Part shown: positions 45,083 through 55,060 of the stretch, piece after piece | Position numbering within the stretch: the first letter of the stretch is position 1 | How the letters are laid out: each line of letters starts with the position of its first letter | NCBI GenBank assembly: GCA_002840505.1 | Contig: PHBC01000002.1 | Span: 124,001-188,000, forward strand | Direction: 5' to 3' | Length of the DNA: 64,000 nt | Source of the DNA: Deltaproteobacteria bacterium HGW-Deltaproteobacteria-2 | GTDB lineage: Bacteria; Desulfobacterota; Syntrophia; Syntrophales; Smithellaceae | The notes under the pieces: model-generated | What the model was told of the DNA's origin: nothing | What the model saw: the letters and a program-made list of their open reading frames with translations, nothing else | Databases searched by the model: none | Position numbers and translations under genes: made by a program

Positions 45083-45317
45083 AGAGCTCCTTAAAAACCC
45101 TTACGGCCAATTCACCGGACAGCTAAAAATATTTAATACAGAACACACAGATAAATATTAATAAACCAATAAAATATTTATTGATGTATATTAAAATATG
45201 TATAAATGGATTGAGTTTATTGTTTCCAAAGCAAAACAAAGTGCTTCGCTAAATCGAGTGGAAGAGCTCATGGGAAATGTTTTAAATAAATGCCCTGCCC
45301 TCTTTAACTCGCTATTA

Positions 45318-45590
45318 TTAATTTAGAGCCTTTCGTAATACCTGCGAAGATTTGAAAGTCAATACTCTCCGCGCGGTGATCGATATTTCCTGTCCGGTCT
45401 GCGGATTACGTCCACGGCGCGATCTTTTTTCCTTGACCACAAAGTTACCGAATCCGGAAATCTTTACCAGTTCGCCTTGTGCAAGGCTGTCTTTAATAAT
45501 GTCAAACACAGCTTCAACGATGTCTGCCGAATCCTTCTTGGAAAACCCGAGCTTTTCGTAAACGTTTTGAATAATATCAATCTTCGTCAT
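45318..45590 (-). CDS. ihfA: integration host factor alpha subunit (HU/IHF family)
   Basis: 90 aa. Start MTKIDIIQNVYEKLGFSKKDS, then ISGFGNFVVKEKRSRRGRNPQTGQEI (the DNA-minor-groove arm with the proline). The pheS-pheT-ihfA-merR order supports the alpha subunit of IHF. The partner gene ihfB is not in the window. AGGTAAAG precedes the ATG; 33 bp after pheT. Confidence 0.92.
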   Translation of the reverse strand: MTKIDIIQNVYEKLGFSKKDSADIVEAVFDIIKDSLAQGELVKISGFGNFVVKEKRSRRGRNPQTGQEISITARRVLTFKSSQVLRKALN

Positions 45591-45623
45591 GTCTTTACCT
45601 CCATTTTAGCTTTATCAATTCTG

Positions 45624-48032
45624 TTATGTTCTTATTTTTGCACCCGTTAGATTAACGGTATTCTGCACAATTCTATCGTGGACGGCATTTGCTTCTAAAT
45701 CGGTTAATGTTCGATCAGGAGCGCGATAGGAAAAACGCAACCCCAGACTTTTCCCCTCTGAAATTTCCTTTCCTTTGTATACATCAAAAATAATAACATT
45801 TTCAAGTAAATCTTCTTCTTGTCCCAAAACAATATTAAGCATTTGGTCGGCTTCCATCGCATCAGGAATAACGAAAGCGGCGTCACGAGTTACAGCCGGA
45901 TATTTTGATATTTCATGACAGGAAATATTTCTTTTTAAGTAAGCTGTAACCAAAATATCTAAATTAATTTCAAATACATAGAGATTATTTTTTAAATCAA
46001 TCTTTTCCAGAACATCTGGATGAATCTCTCCTGCAAAACCGATTTTCTCGCCATTTAAATAAATTCCACAAGATTTTCCGGGATGTAAAAATGGTTCAGC
46101 CGAAGAGGAAATATACCGGCAATTATTTATTTTTAAATCAAAGAAAATATTTTCCAGACATCCCTTTAACGTATAAAAGTCGGCGTTTTTTTTCGAATCC
46201 CAAAAATCATCGGTCATTTTCCCTGTCAAAAGTCCGGCAATAATATTTTTTTCTACAGGAAGTTCCGCCGCTGAAGGATTTAGGAAAACACGCCCGATTT
46301 CGAAAATTTTTAAATCAAAAGAACCGTTGTTAGCGTTCTTTTTAGCCGTTTCCAGAAGCCCGTAAATGATTGTTGTGCGCATGGCGGAAAGATCTTCACC
46401 CAGCGGATTTTTAATCCGCACAGGACTCCGCCTTTCATCGTTTTCCGGCAAACACAGGATATCCGAAGCCTGTGGTGTTCCGAAACTGTAATTGACAATT
46501 TCAGTATATCCGCTGCCTGCAAGTAATAGCCTGAGTCTTTCTTCCATGTCTAAACGGGGAATAACTTCCATTTCCGTCACGGCAACGGCGGGCAATGTGA
46601 CAGGGACGCGATCGTAACCATAAAGTCTGATCACTTCTTCAATTAAATCGATTTCCCGCGAGATATCAACCCTGCAAGTCGGCGGCGTAACAAGATATGT
46701 ACCCTTCCCTCCCCGTTTAACAAGCATGCCGATACTGCGTAAAATTCCGGCAACATCTTTTACGCTTATTTCCGTGCCGATGATTCGGCGGATTCTATCC
46801 AGTCGTAGTGGAATATCCTGGGCGCATAGGATTTTTTTCGGGTATTCATCAATAAGGTTTTTACAAACGTGGCCGCCGGAAATATCGGCAATCAACTGAG
46901 CGGCTCGATTAAGTGCCTTTACCACCCCTTCCGGATCAATGCCCCGTTCAAAGCGAAAAGCGGCGTCGGTAGGCATGGCCAGCTTTCGAGCGGAACGGCG
47001 TATGGACGGCGGATTAAAATACGCGCTCTCGAGCAGAACAACCTGCGTATCTTCTTTAACTTCGGAATTCAGGCCGCCCATAATTCCGGCAATCGCCACG
47101 GGCTTGACACCATCGCAGATCAGTAAAGTATTCTCGGGAAGTCTGTGGCTTTTTTCGTCCAGAGAGATAAATTCTTCATTCTCTCTGGATTTGCGGACAA
47201 CTATTTTTCCCTCTTCCAGAAAACGGAAATCAAATGCGTGCAGTGGTTGTCCCATTTCCAGCATGACAAAGTTAGTGATGTCGACAATGTTATTGATGGC
47301 GCGCAATCCGGCCGCTTCCAGTCTGGCCCTCATCCAGACAGGCGAAGGACCTATTTTAACGTTTTTTATCATTCTCGCCGTGTAACGGGGACAAAGATCG
47401 GCGTCAATTATTTTAACTGAAGCCAGGGAATTGATATCCTCGGACGATTCTTTAATCTTTATAGACGGCAGTTTTATTTTTTTACCGGTCATGGCGGCCA
47501 CTTCCCGCGCTATTCCGATCATGCTCAAGCAGTCGGAGCGGTTGGGAGTAACATTCACGTCAAGAACGGTATCTTCTATATTTAAAACAGTCTCCAGAGG
47601 AGAGCCAAGCGGCAAATCAGCAGGTAAATGCATGATACCCGATTCATCATCGCCGATCTCCAGTTCCGCTTCGGAACATAACATTCCGTCGGATTTTTCT
47701 CCGCGCAGAACTGATGGTTTAATCGTGTATCCGCCGGGGATTACAGCGCCGACTTTAGCCAGGGGAACGATATCTCCGGGCGCGATATTTTTTGCTCCGC
47801 AAACGACAGGATAATTTTGCTCACCGTCACTGACGGAGCAGAGCAAGAGTCGATCCGCGGAAGGATGACGCTCTACAGATAAAATCTTAGCGACGACAAC
47901 ACCGCTGAATTGCGGACGGATAGTTTTTATCTCGTCAACTTCCAGACCGGCCATTGTCAGGCGGTGAGCGAGCTCTTCCGCTGTTAATTCTATATCAACA
48001 TAATCTTTAAGCCACTTGAGACTGACCAGCAT
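45624..48032 (-). CDS. pheT: phenylalanyl-tRNA synthetase beta chain
   Basis: 802 aa. Domains in order: N-terminal OB tRNA-binding domain (about 40-150, GVVVAKILSVERHPSADRL), B3/B4 editing domain (DVNVTPNRSDCLS, then VDITNFVMLEMGQPLHAFD), B5 (IRRIIGTEISVKDV), catalytic-like core, and the C-terminal ferredoxin-fold anticodon-binding domain (starting KYPAVTRDAAFVIPD). Complete. It follows pheS by 15 bp. Confidence 0.98.
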   Translation of the reverse strand: MLVSLKWLKDYVDIELTAEELAHRLTMAGLEVDEIKTIRPQFSGVVVAKILSVERHPSADRLLLCSVSDGEQNYPVVCGAKNIAPGDIVPLAKVGAVIPGGYTIKPSVLRGEKSDGMLCSEAELEIGDDESGIMHLPADLPLGSPLETVLNIEDTVLDVNVTPNRSDCLSMIGIAREVAAMTGKKIKLPSIKIKESSEDINSLASVKIIDADLCPRYTARMIKNVKIGPSPVWMRARLEAAGLRAINNIVDITNFVMLEMGQPLHAFDFRFLEEGKIVVRKSRENEEFISLDEKSHRLPENTLLICDGVKPVAIAGIMGGLNSEVKEDTQVVLLESAYFNPPSIRRSARKLAMPTDAAFRFERGIDPEGVVKALNRAAQLIADISGGHVCKNLIDEYPKKILCAQDIPLRLDRIRRIIGTEISVKDVAGILRSIGMLVKRGGKGTYLVTPPTCRVDISREIDLIEEVIRLYGYDRVPVTLPAVAVTEMEVIPRLDMEERLRLLLAGSGYTEIVNYSFGTPQASDILCLPENDERRSPVRIKNPLGEDLSAMRTTIIYGLLETAKKNANNGSFDLKIFEIGRVFLNPSAAELPVEKNIIAGLLTGKMTDDFWDSKKNADFYTLKGCLENIFFDLKINNCRYISSSAEPFLHPGKSCGIYLNGEKIGFAGEIHPDVLEKIDLKNNLYVFEINLDILVTAYLKRNISCHEISKYPAVTRDAAFVIPDAMEADQMLNIVLGQEEDLLENVIIFDVYKGKEISEGKSLGLRFSYRAPDRTLTDLEANAVHDRIVQNTVNLTGAKIRT

Positions 48033-48047
48033 AAAGAAAAATATCTC

Positions 48048-49064
48048 CTAAAATTGTTTAAGAAATCGGATGTCGTTTTCAAAAAATAACCGGATGTCGG
48101 AAATGCCGTACTTCAACATGGCAATGCGTTCCAGACCGAGACCGAAGGCAAAACCGGAATATTCTTCAGAATCATAATTAACATTTTGAAAAACTGCGGG
48201 ATCAACCATACCGGAACCAAGGATCTCCAGCCAACCACTTTGTCCGCAAACACGACAGCCGCGTCCGCCGCACATGACACAGCGAATGTCTACTTCCGCC
48301 GATGGTTCTGTGAAAGGGAAAAAACTGGGACGGAATCGCAAAGTGGTATTATCTCCGAAAATATTTTTAAGAAAAGCTGTTAAAATTCCTTTGAGGTCGC
48401 CGAAACTAACGCCTTTATCCACCAGCAATCCTTCTATTTGATGAAACATCGGAGTGTGAGAAACATCCGAATCACGCCGGTAAACTTTTCCCGGTGATAA
48501 AATCCGCAACGGCGGTTGAATTTTTTCCATAATCCTCACCTGTACCGGCGAGGTATGTGTGCGTAAAACGACATTATCTGAAATGTAGAAAGTATCCTGC
48601 ATGTCTCTGGCGGGATGATCCTTGGGAATATTCAGAGCCTCAAAATTATAATAATCAAGTTCGACTTCCGGCCCTTCCACTACGGAAAAACCAAAAGAAG
48701 CAAATATGGCACAAATTTCCCTGCGTATTTGAATTACAGGATGAATCCGTCCGCATTTTATGGCATTTCCGGGCAAAGTGACATCAATTTTTTCCTTCAA
48801 CAGGATGTCTTCTTTATTCCGGATCGCCTGCTGTTGAAGCGCTTCCTCAATTTTGGCGTCGAGAAGGTTTTTTAATTCATTGCAAAGTTTACCGAATAGA
48901 GGTTTCTCTGCGTCGGATACTTGAGCAATATTCCTTAAAAGACCAGTCAATAGCCCTTTTCGACCAAGATATTTGGTTCTTATATTTAAAAATTGATCTT
49001 CGGTCTCAGCCGTCTGCAATTCGGCAAGGGCATTTTTCTCTAGCTGTTTGAGCTCATTAATCAT
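48048..49064 (-). CDS. pheS: phenylalanyl-tRNA synthetase alpha chain
   Basis: 338 aa. N-terminal coiled-coil arm, then class II motif 2/3 regions: [32 protein letters not shown], and [18 protein letters not shown] at the C-terminus. Full length. It lies 5 bp after rplT, so it is co-transcribed with the ribosomal genes. The alpha2-beta2 enzyme charges tRNA-Phe. Confidence 0.98.
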   Translation of the reverse strand: MINELKQLEKNALAELQTAETEDQFLNIRTKYLGRKGLLTGLLRNIAQVSDAEKPLFGKLCNELKNLLDAKIEEALQQQAIRNKEDILLKEKIDVTLPGNAIKCGRIHPVIQIRREICAIFASFGFSVVEGPEVELDYYNFEALNIPKDHPARDMQDTFYISDNVVLRTHTSPVQVRIMEKIQPPLRILSPGKVYRRDSDVSHTPMFHQIEGLLVDKGVSFGDLKGILTAFLKNIFGDNTTLRFRPSFFPFTEPSAEVDIRCVMCGGRGCRVCGQSGWLEILGSGMVDPAVFQNVNYDSEEYSGFAFGLGLERIAMLKYGISDIRLFFENDIRFLKQF

Positions 49065-49069
49065 GCAGC

Positions 49070-49420
49070 CTAATTGCCTTTAGCCATTACCACAACTTGA
49101 GCGAACCCCTGAGGATCGTTAACAGCGAGTTCCGCCAGTATTTTGCGGTCTAATTCGATACCGGTTTTTTTCATACCGTTAATTAGCCGGCTATAGGATA
49201 TATTATTTTCACCGGCAGCCGCATTGATGCGCGCAATCCATAATTGACGAAATTCTCTTTTTCTCGCGCGACGATCGCGAAAAGCGTATTTCATCGCTTT
49301 ATTTACGGCTTCGGTAGCTGTTCTAAGCAGGCGGCTGCGTGCGCCGAAAAAACCCTTCGCCTGTTTTAATACCTTTCTTCTTTTCTTACGAGCATTGACG
49401 CCCCTCTTTACTCTAGACAT
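49070..49420 (-). CDS. rplT: 50S ribosomal protein L20
   Basis: 116 aa. [31 protein letters not shown] start and the core [12 protein letters not shown] are diagnostic. L20 assembles early on 23S rRNA and in E. coli represses the rpmI-rplT message; whether that holds here cannot be read directly. 43 bp after rpmI. Confidence 0.98.
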   Translation of the reverse strand: MSRVKRGVNARKKRRKVLKQAKGFFGARSRLLRTATEAVNKAMKYAFRDRRARKREFRQLWIARINAAAGENNISYSRLINGMKKTGIELDRKILAELAVNDPQGFAQVVVMAKGN

Positions 49421-49463
49421 TTTTCTATTCTCCTAAATAATAACTAATATAACCGTCTGAGAT

Positions 49464-49661
49464 CTATAGATAAGGAATAAGCCTTTTAATAGCTTTTTGA
49501 TTTGCATGATCAACCAACGTTGATTTCCTTAAAGATCTTTTTCTTTTTGTTGTTTTCTTTGTCAGGATGTGGCTGGCAAAAGCCTTACTGCGTTTAACTT
49601 TACCTTTGGCGGTAAGAGAAAAGCGTTTTGCCGCTCCCCTGTGAGTTTTTAGTTTTGGCAT
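49464..49661 (-). CDS. rpmI: 50S ribosomal protein L35
   Basis: 65 aa, very basic. [21 protein letters not shown] start and [16 protein letters not shown] match L35. 18 bp after infC on the minus strand, within the standard infC-rpmI-rplT group. Confidence 0.98.
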   Translation of the reverse strand: MPKLKTHRGAAKRFSLTAKGKVKRSKAFASHILTKKTTKRKRSLRKSTLVDHANQKAIKRLIPYL

Positions 49662-49679
49662 CTAATCACCTCTTTATCC

Positions 49680-50189
49680 TTATTGTTTTTTTGGTGAAAC
49701 TATCATAACCATGTTACGTCCTTCGAGTCTGGGCTCTTGATCGATAATACCTTCATTTGCCAGTTCATCCTTTACTCTTTCCATCAACTTTTTGCCTATA
49801 TCGGTAAAAGCGATTTCCCGCCCTCTGAACATCATGGATACTTTAACTTTATCATGGTTTTTCAAAAACTTTTTAATGTGGTTAAGCTTAACCTGCACAT
49901 CGTGTTCTTCTGTCTTAGGTTTTAATTTAATCTCCTTAACTTGAATAATTGTCTGGCTCTTTTTAGCGTCATGGAGTTTTTTACTCTGTTTGTAACGGTA
50001 TTTGCCATAATCCATTATTTTGCAGACTGGTGGATCGGTAGCAGACACCTCAACTAAATCCAACCCGACACTCTCCGCATTGGCCAGGGCTTCCTCCAAC
50101 GTAATTACACCCAGTTGCTTTCCCTCCTCGCTGATAACTCGAACTGAGGCCGATTTTATTTCTCTATTAACCCTTAAATCCTTTACTAT
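49680..50189 (-). CDS. infC: translation initiation factor IF-3 with AUA start codon
   Basis: 169 aa from an ATA codon (50187-50189). The conserved N-terminal domain VKDLRVNREIKSASVRVISE lies upstream of any ATG/GTG/TTG; the first standard start (a TTG at 50099) would delete 30 residues of it. AGGAGGTGA sits 6 nt before the ATA. The C-terminal half with KVKVSMMFRGREIAFTDIGKKLM and the tail RNMVMIVSPKK is intact. IF-3 rejects non-AUG/GUG/UUG initiation, so AUU-, AUC- or AUA-started infC genes regulate themselves. Downstream of thrS, as usual. Confidence 0.93.
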   Translation of the reverse strand: MVKDLRVNREIKSASVRVISEEGKQLGVITLEEALANAESVGLDLVEVSATDPPVCKIMDYGKYRYKQSKKLHDAKKSQTIIQVKEIKLKPKTEEHDVQVKLNHIKKFLKNHDKVKVSMMFRGREIAFTDIGKKLMERVKDELANEGIIDQEPRLEGRNMVMIVSPKKQ

Positions 50190-50195
50190 ATGTCA

Positions 50196-50201
50196 CCTCC
50201 T
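50196..50201 (-). promoter_or_regulatory. Shine-Dalgarno sequence fixing the infC start
   Basis: AGGAGG (followed by TGA) on the minus strand, 6 nt before the ATA codon. A perfect match to the anti-SD sequence, with no standard start codon at a workable distance. Confidence 0.9.
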
Positions 50202-50224
50202 GAAACTATATAGTTTAAATAAAT

Positions 50225-52138
50225 CTATTGTTTTTTCTCACATATTTCCTGCAATAAAGCAATAAATTCGTCAATAGGTAACGATCCGAGATTCTGACCG
50301 TCACGTGTTCGCGGAGCAACTGACTGGGCCTCCACTTCTTTATCTCCAATAACAAGCATATAAGGCACTTTTTGCATCTGTGCCTGACGAATTTTATAGC
50401 CTAATTTCTCATTTTCAAAATATTTCTCACAACGAATACCCGCTTGAATCAATTTGTCATAAACTGTTTGGGCATAAGGTATATGTTTATCGGTGACTGT
50501 CAATAAAACGCATTGTACCGGTGACAGCCAGACTGGAAATGCTCCGGCGTAATGTTCGATAAGTACTCCCATGAAACGTTCAATAGCCCCTAAAATGACT
50601 CTGTGCAGCATAACCGGCCGGTGTTTTTCTCCGTCTGCGCCTATATAACTCAAATCGAATCTTTCCGGTAATGTAAAATCGCATTGAATTGTAGCGCATT
50701 GCCATTTTCTCTTTAAAGCGTCTTTAAGTTTGAAATCAATTTTGGGCCCGTAAAAAGCACCATCTCCGGCGTTTACTTCATAGCTTATTTTGTTGTCCTG
50801 AAGAGCATTCTCTAAGGCTGTAGTAGCAAGTTCCCAATCTTCATCAGAACCGATAGAATTTTCCGGTCTGGTGCTTAATTCTACTTCATATTCAAATCCG
50901 AAAATCCCCATAGCATAATTGACGAAATCAGCAATAGCTCGAATTTCTGAATTTAACTGCTGAGGTGTGCACAGTATGTGTGCGTCATCCTGGGTGAATT
51001 GCCTTACTCTCATCAAACCGTGTAAAACGCCGGTCTTCTCGTGGCGATGAACTGTGCCTAATTCAAAATAACGCAGAGGCAAATCTCGATAACTTCTGAT
51101 TTTTGATTTATAAATCAACATATGCGAAAGACAATTCATCGGCTTGATACCGTAAACTTGTTCATCTATTTCGGTAAAATACATGTTGTCTCGATAATGA
51201 TCAAAATGCCCGGACTTTTTCCAGAGATCAACCTTGAGAATCTGAGGTCCCATAACCATATCATAACCGCGTTTTAAATGTTCTTTCTTTTCCCAATCTT
51301 CAATTAGGTAACGCAAAAGCATGCCTTTAGGATGAAAGATAACCAGACCAGGCCCAGCCTCTTCGTTTATCTGAAAGAGATCCAGTTCTTTGCCCAAACG
51401 GCGATGATCCCTTTTTTTCGCTTCTTCCAGTAAATTCAAATAATCAGCCAGTTCGTTCTCATTGGCAAAACCGGTACCGTAAATACGCTGTAACATTTTA
51501 TTATTTTCATTGCCTCGCCAGTAGGCGCCGGCGACGCTCAATAGTTTGAATGCTTTTATCACACCTGTTGAAGGTATGTGCGGACCGCGGCATAAATCGA
51601 TGTAATCTCCCTGTTTGTAAATGCTGACTTCTTGAACATCTCCGGGCAAATCATTGATTAATTCAACCTTGTAATTTTCATTTCTTTCGTCAAATAATTT
51701 TACTGCCGCCGCACGGGAAAGCTCTTCGCGGATGAAAGGATGATCAGCGGCGACAATTTTCTTCATGCGCTTTTCGATTTTAGGGAAATCATCCATGGTA
51801 AACGGCTCTTTATATTCAAAATCATAATAAAACCCGTCTTCAATGGAAGGTCCAATGCTTACTTTAGCACCCGGAAAAATTTCCTGAACGGCTTGAGCCA
51901 TTACGTGAGATATACTATGACGAAGTATGGACAAACCTTCAACGGAAGATATATCTATTAGACCAATCGTCGAATCTCCTTTTATCGGTGAGCTTAAATC
52001 CGCAGGTATATTATTGATCTTAACAGCTATCGTATAGGCTAAGGATTCTTTTTTCCAGTTCTCCAGAGCTTTAGCGGCGGATATTCCTTCGTTAAAAGAA
52101 ATTTCTTTATTATCAGGAAATGTAACTTTAATATTCAT
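50225..52138 (-). CDS. thrS: threonyl-tRNA synthetase
   Basis: 637 aa. N-terminal TGS domain ([15 protein letters not shown]), editing SAD domain ([12 protein letters not shown]), class II core with the zinc-site region [20 protein letters not shown], motif 2 region [23 protein letters not shown], motif 3 region [23 protein letters not shown], and a C-terminal anticodon-binding domain. Complete. It heads thrS-infC-rpmI-rplT-pheST-ihfA-merR. A hairpin lies just upstream. Confidence 0.98.
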   Translation of the reverse strand: MNIKVTFPDNKEISFNEGISAAKALENWKKESLAYTIAVKINNIPADLSSPIKGDSTIGLIDISSVEGLSILRHSISHVMAQAVQEIFPGAKVSIGPSIEDGFYYDFEYKEPFTMDDFPKIEKRMKKIVAADHPFIREELSRAAAVKLFDERNENYKVELINDLPGDVQEVSIYKQGDYIDLCRGPHIPSTGVIKAFKLLSVAGAYWRGNENNKMLQRIYGTGFANENELADYLNLLEEAKKRDHRRLGKELDLFQINEEAGPGLVIFHPKGMLLRYLIEDWEKKEHLKRGYDMVMGPQILKVDLWKKSGHFDHYRDNMYFTEIDEQVYGIKPMNCLSHMLIYKSKIRSYRDLPLRYFELGTVHRHEKTGVLHGLMRVRQFTQDDAHILCTPQQLNSEIRAIADFVNYAMGIFGFEYEVELSTRPENSIGSDEDWELATTALENALQDNKISYEVNAGDGAFYGPKIDFKLKDALKRKWQCATIQCDFTLPERFDLSYIGADGEKHRPVMLHRVILGAIERFMGVLIEHYAGAFPVWLSPVQCVLLTVTDKHIPYAQTVYDKLIQAGIRCEKYFENEKLGYKIRQAQMQKVPYMLVIGDKEVEAQSVAPRTRDGQNLGSLPIDEFIALLQEICEKKQ

Positions 52139-52170
52139 AACTTATAATAAAACTGTTTTGATTCATTTTA

Positions 52171-52200
52171 AAAGGGCACCACAACTTGCTGATGCCCTTG
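52171..52200 (-). terminator. hairpin/terminator between tRNA-Val and thrS
   Basis: On the minus strand AGGGCATCA / TGGTGCCCT pairs over 9 bp (one G-T) with an 8-nt loop, and TTTT follows. It sits 34 bp after the tRNA 3' end and 33 bp before the thrS start. It is either the tRNA terminator or an attenuator for thrS. No T-box features are present. Confidence 0.65.
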
Positions 52201-52233
52201 AAGTACTCATCTAAAGACATTCTTTGTATTAAA

Positions 52234-52308
52234 TGGTAGGCAAGCAGGGATTTGAACCCTGGACATCCACCGCGTCAGGATGGCGCTCTCCCCCTGAGCT
52301 ACTTGCCT
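52234..52308 (-). tRNA. tRNA-Val (GAC anticodon)
   Basis: 75 nt including an encoded CCA. Acceptor AGGCAAG pairs with CTTGCCT, discriminator A; D arm GCTC/GAGC; anticodon stem CCATC/GGTGG with loop CTGACGC, so anticodon GAC reading Val codons GUC/GUU; T arm CAGGG-TTCAAAT-CCCTG. All arms pair (one G-T). It lies 18 bp downstream of pgsA and upstream of thrS, same strand. Confidence 0.95.
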
Positions 52309-52326
52309 ACAAATCAAGTAAATATC

Positions 52327-52887
52327 TTATTTCCCAGTCTCTTTTATATTGGTCTTATTGACTATTTTGATTCCTCTGATTATGTAAACCAATCCGGAAA
52401 AAACAGTAAATGATGCCGTTAACCAAAAGAAAAGAGTTAAAATGCATTCATAACTTAAATTATGACTAAAAGCCTTATAAAGAAGTACCAGGAAAACTGT
52501 TCCTATTTGCAAAGTAGTAGTAACTTTACCGATTAAAGCCGGTTTAATTTCGAAAGTAATCGACATCAAGGTAAGAATTGCTATGCCAAGAAGTATCATG
52601 AAGTCTCTGCTGATTACTATTACAGTCAGCCAGCTCGGTACAATTCCTAAAATTGCCAGAGTCACAAAACTGGTAGTCAGGAGTAACTTGTCGGCAATGG
52701 GATCCAAATAAGAACCAAGTTTAGTTTGAGCGTTTAACAAACGCGCCATTGTACCGTCAAGTGCGTCAGTTAAACCGGCAATAATGAATATAATCAACGC
52801 ATTGTAATATTTGTCCTGAATCAGGAAAATAACAAATATGGGAACGAGTATGATCCGAGTTAAGGACAATAAATTGGGGATATTCAT
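52327..52887 (-). CDS. pgsA: CDP-diacylglycerol-glycerol-3-phosphate phosphatidyltransferase
   Basis: 186 aa, integral membrane enzyme for phosphatidylglycerol phosphate synthesis. The CDP-alcohol phosphotransferase signature D-x2-DG-x2-AR-x8-G-x3-D-x3-D is exact: DALDGTMARLLNAQTKLGSY followed by LDPIAD. About five or six membrane segments. Followed at 18 bp by tRNA-Val on the same strand, so a shared transcript is possible. Confidence 0.95.
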   Translation of the reverse strand: MNIPNLLSLTRIILVPIFVIFLIQDKYYNALIIFIIAGLTDALDGTMARLLNAQTKLGSYLDPIADKLLLTTSFVTLAILGIVPSWLTVIVISRDFMILLGIAILTLMSITFEIKPALIGKVTTTLQIGTVFLVLLYKAFSHNLSYECILTLFFWLTASFTVFSGLVYIIRGIKIVNKTNIKETGK

Positions 52888-52963
52888 TTATAGTTCTGTA
52901 TTAATTTCCTTCAATTTATTTTGTCTCTACCTCTGTTTAGAGTTACCAGATATCGTGGTCTTC

Positions 52964-53566
52964 CTACCCACGCAAATTAGGTCCGTCCGGCAGAGTTTTG
53001 ATTACTTTATTGACAACTTCTTCAATTACAGTTTCATAGGTCTCTTTAGATTTTCTTTCCAGCCCTTTGTGAGTTAAATCAAAATTTCTACTTGTGGATT
53101 TGCATTCGGCATTCCATAGAACTTCACCAGTCTGAGTACTTCGCAATTCACAACGAACCGCTATGGATATTGGAGAATAAAATATTTTTTTCGATTTATT
53201 GTCTTCGGTTAATGTGCAATACATTCCCGCATCAGCGCCTAGTAAATCTTTTAATACTTGAGGGTCAATGATGGATGAACTTTTCTTTAATTTTTTTTCT
53301 ATATATAAATATTCCAGCTTTTTGTCGATTACATCCAACGGCAGTTTTGAATAACCCTTAAAGTAAAGTTCTTCAAACAGTCTGGAACGAAATAATTGGG
53401 AAGTTTTATCATCAAAAGTTTTATTTTGTACAGGAAGCAATGCAATTATCTTTGCCGAATTTTGATCATAATTAGGTTTTAAGCCATATGGTGAATTAGA
53501 GGAACATCCACTTACAGCTAAACTTCCAATAATTATTGTATACAGATAAATTTTTAAAATCTTCAA
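52964..53566 (-). CDS. lipoprotein of the GNA1162/DUF799 type
   Basis: 200 aa. Signal with lipobox AVSGC, then a fold reminiscent of CsgG/GNA1162 periplasmic lipoproteins: KIIALLPVQNKTFDDKT, LKDLLGADAGMYCTLTE, VRCELRSTQTGEVLWNAECKS. The family is often associated with outer-membrane assembly; the precise role is unknown. The assignment rests on the sequence pattern ALLPVQNKT..LGADA..TGEVLW. Probably co-transcribed with the small gene 16 bp upstream. Confidence 0.65.
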   Translation of the reverse strand: MKILKIYLYTIIIGSLAVSGCSSNSPYGLKPNYDQNSAKIIALLPVQNKTFDDKTSQLFRSRLFEELYFKGYSKLPLDVIDKKLEYLYIEKKLKKSSSIIDPQVLKDLLGADAGMYCTLTEDNKSKKIFYSPISIAVRCELRSTQTGEVLWNAECKSTSRNFDLTHKGLERKSKETYETVIEEVVNKVIKTLPDGPNLRG

Positions 53567-53582
53567 AGTTTTCCCTCTTCCT

Positions 53583-53885
53583 TTATTCGTTGCTACTCAA
53601 TTTCTTTAGTTTTTCAATTTCTTCTTTTATGACTTTTTCTGCGATTTCCGGAACCAGTTCCCTGGCAATTCTTTCGATAATTTCTGCTGCCCGTTTTATA
53701 ATTTCTTCATTAAGGTTGTTTGCATTTTGCGAATCTTCAATTACATCAACAAGAGTATATATTTCTCTTTTGTTATTTACATTATTCTCATAGCCACGGC
53801 CATCAACTACAATTATTTCCTGATTGCTGCCATTGTTCTGTTCATGATTTTTTTTATCTGCCATTGCCATGGAATCTGAATCCAT
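53583..53885 (-). CDS. small charged hypothetical protein
   Basis: 100 aa, soluble, no signal. An acidic/Asn-rich N-terminal half, then a helical C-terminal half EEIIKRAAEIIERIARELVPEIAEKVIKEEI-like that forms an amphipathic helix. The end resembles the C-terminal helices seen on some deltaproteobacterial regulators, but no catalytic motif is present. AAGGAG lies before the ATG. It precedes the lipoprotein gene by 16 bp. Confidence 0.55.
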   Translation of the reverse strand: MDSDSMAMADKKNHEQNNGSNQEIIVVDGRGYENNVNNKREIYTLVDVIEDSQNANNLNEEIIKRAAEIIERIARELVPEIAEKVIKEEIEKLKKLSSNE

Positions 53886-54094
53886 AGTTGTCTCCTTCAG
53901 ATCATTTTAATCAAGGAAGACAGCTATCATAATGCAAGAAACAGTTCAAGGAATATATAAAATGTCTTATTATTGAGGTAATATATATTTACCCAACAAA
54001 TGGATAAATATTTTAATAGTTGACATCTCCACTGTCTTTCAGGTTTAATAGCAAAACATTAAACAAATACTTCCATAACCGACAAGTTAAAATA

Positions 54095-55036
54095 ATGAAG
54101 CGTATATTAATAACCGGAGGCGCCGGATTTTTAGGATCACATCTTTGTGACCGATTATTGCAAGAAGGCAATGACATCATTTGTCTGGATAATTTTTTTA
54201 CCGGCAATAAAAAGAATATCGCCCATCTTATGGGTCTTCCCCATTTTGAATTGATCCGCCACGACATTATCAATCCCATCTATCTTGAAGTTGATGAAAT
54301 ATACAATCTGGCCTGCCCTGCTTCTCCGGTGCATTATCAGTTCAATCCGATCAAAACTATCAAAACGAATGTTATGGGAGTAATAAACGTTTTAGGCATT
54401 GCGAAAAGGACAAAAGCAAAAGTTCTTCAGGCTTCCACCTCGGAAGTATACGGCGATCCTGAAGTGCACCCGCAAAAGGAATCCTACTGGGGAAAAGTTA
54501 ATCCCATTGGAATCCGCAGTTGCTATGACGAGGGGAAAAGAGCAGCGGAATGTCTGATGATGGACTATCGGCGACAAAACTCTGTCAATACAAAAATAGT
54601 TAGAATTTTTAATACATACGGTCCGCGCATGGCAATCAATGACGGCCGTGTGGTAAGCAATTTTATAATTCAAGCCCTGCTAAATAAAAAACTCACGATT
54701 TACGGAGACGGTTCTCACACCAGATCTTTTTGTTATGTAGATGATATGATCACAGGATTAGTCAGTATGATGAATTCGGCCGATGATTTTTATGGGCCTG
54801 TTAATATCGGTAATCCCGGAGAATTTACTATTATGCAATTGGCGCAACTAATCATCAAATTAACAAAAAGCAATTCCGAAATTGATTTTCAGCCTCTTCC
54901 TGCGGATGACCCTGTTCAACGTAAACCTGATATAACGCTGGCCGGAGAGAAAATCGACTGGAAACCGCAAGTAGAATTGGAACAAGGTTTATTAAGTACA
55001 ATTGATTATTTTCGTGAAGTATTAAAAACATTGTAA
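54095..55036 (+). CDS. UDP-glucuronate decarboxylase (UDP-xylose synthase)
   Basis: 313 aa from ATG 54095 (an upstream in-frame ATG at 54020 would add a non-conserved 25 residues). [21 protein letters not shown] opens the NAD-binding Rossmann fold. [15 protein letters not shown] and SCYDEGKR (catalytic Tyr and Lys) and NTYGPRM are typical of short-chain UXS enzymes. It makes UDP-xylose from UDP-glucuronate. The UDP-glucose dehydrogenase gene follows after 24 bp and provides its substrate. Confidence 0.93.
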   Translation: MKRILITGGAGFLGSHLCDRLLQEGNDIICLDNFFTGNKKNIAHLMGLPHFELIRHDIINPIYLEVDEIYNLACPASPVHYQFNPIKTIKTNVMGVINVLGIAKRTKAKVLQASTSEVYGDPEVHPQKESYWGKVNPIGIRSCYDEGKRAAECLMMDYRRQNSVNTKIVRIFNTYGPRMAINDGRVVSNFIIQALLNKKLTIYGDGSHTRSFCYVDDMITGLVSMMNSADDFYGPVNIGNPGEFTIMQLAQLIIKLTKSNSEIDFQPLPADDPVQRKPDITLAGEKIDWKPQVELEQGLLSTIDYFREVLKTL

Positions 55037-55060
55037 TCAATCGAAGGAGATCCAATACTA

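Noticed and set aside
45083-45317. tRNA gene expected near merR in some relatives
   Set aside because: No cloverleaf could be folded on either strand.
45198-45326. 42-codon + ORF between merR and ihfA
   Set aside because: No ribosome binding site or promoter; overlaps the end of ihfA and has no recognisable motif.
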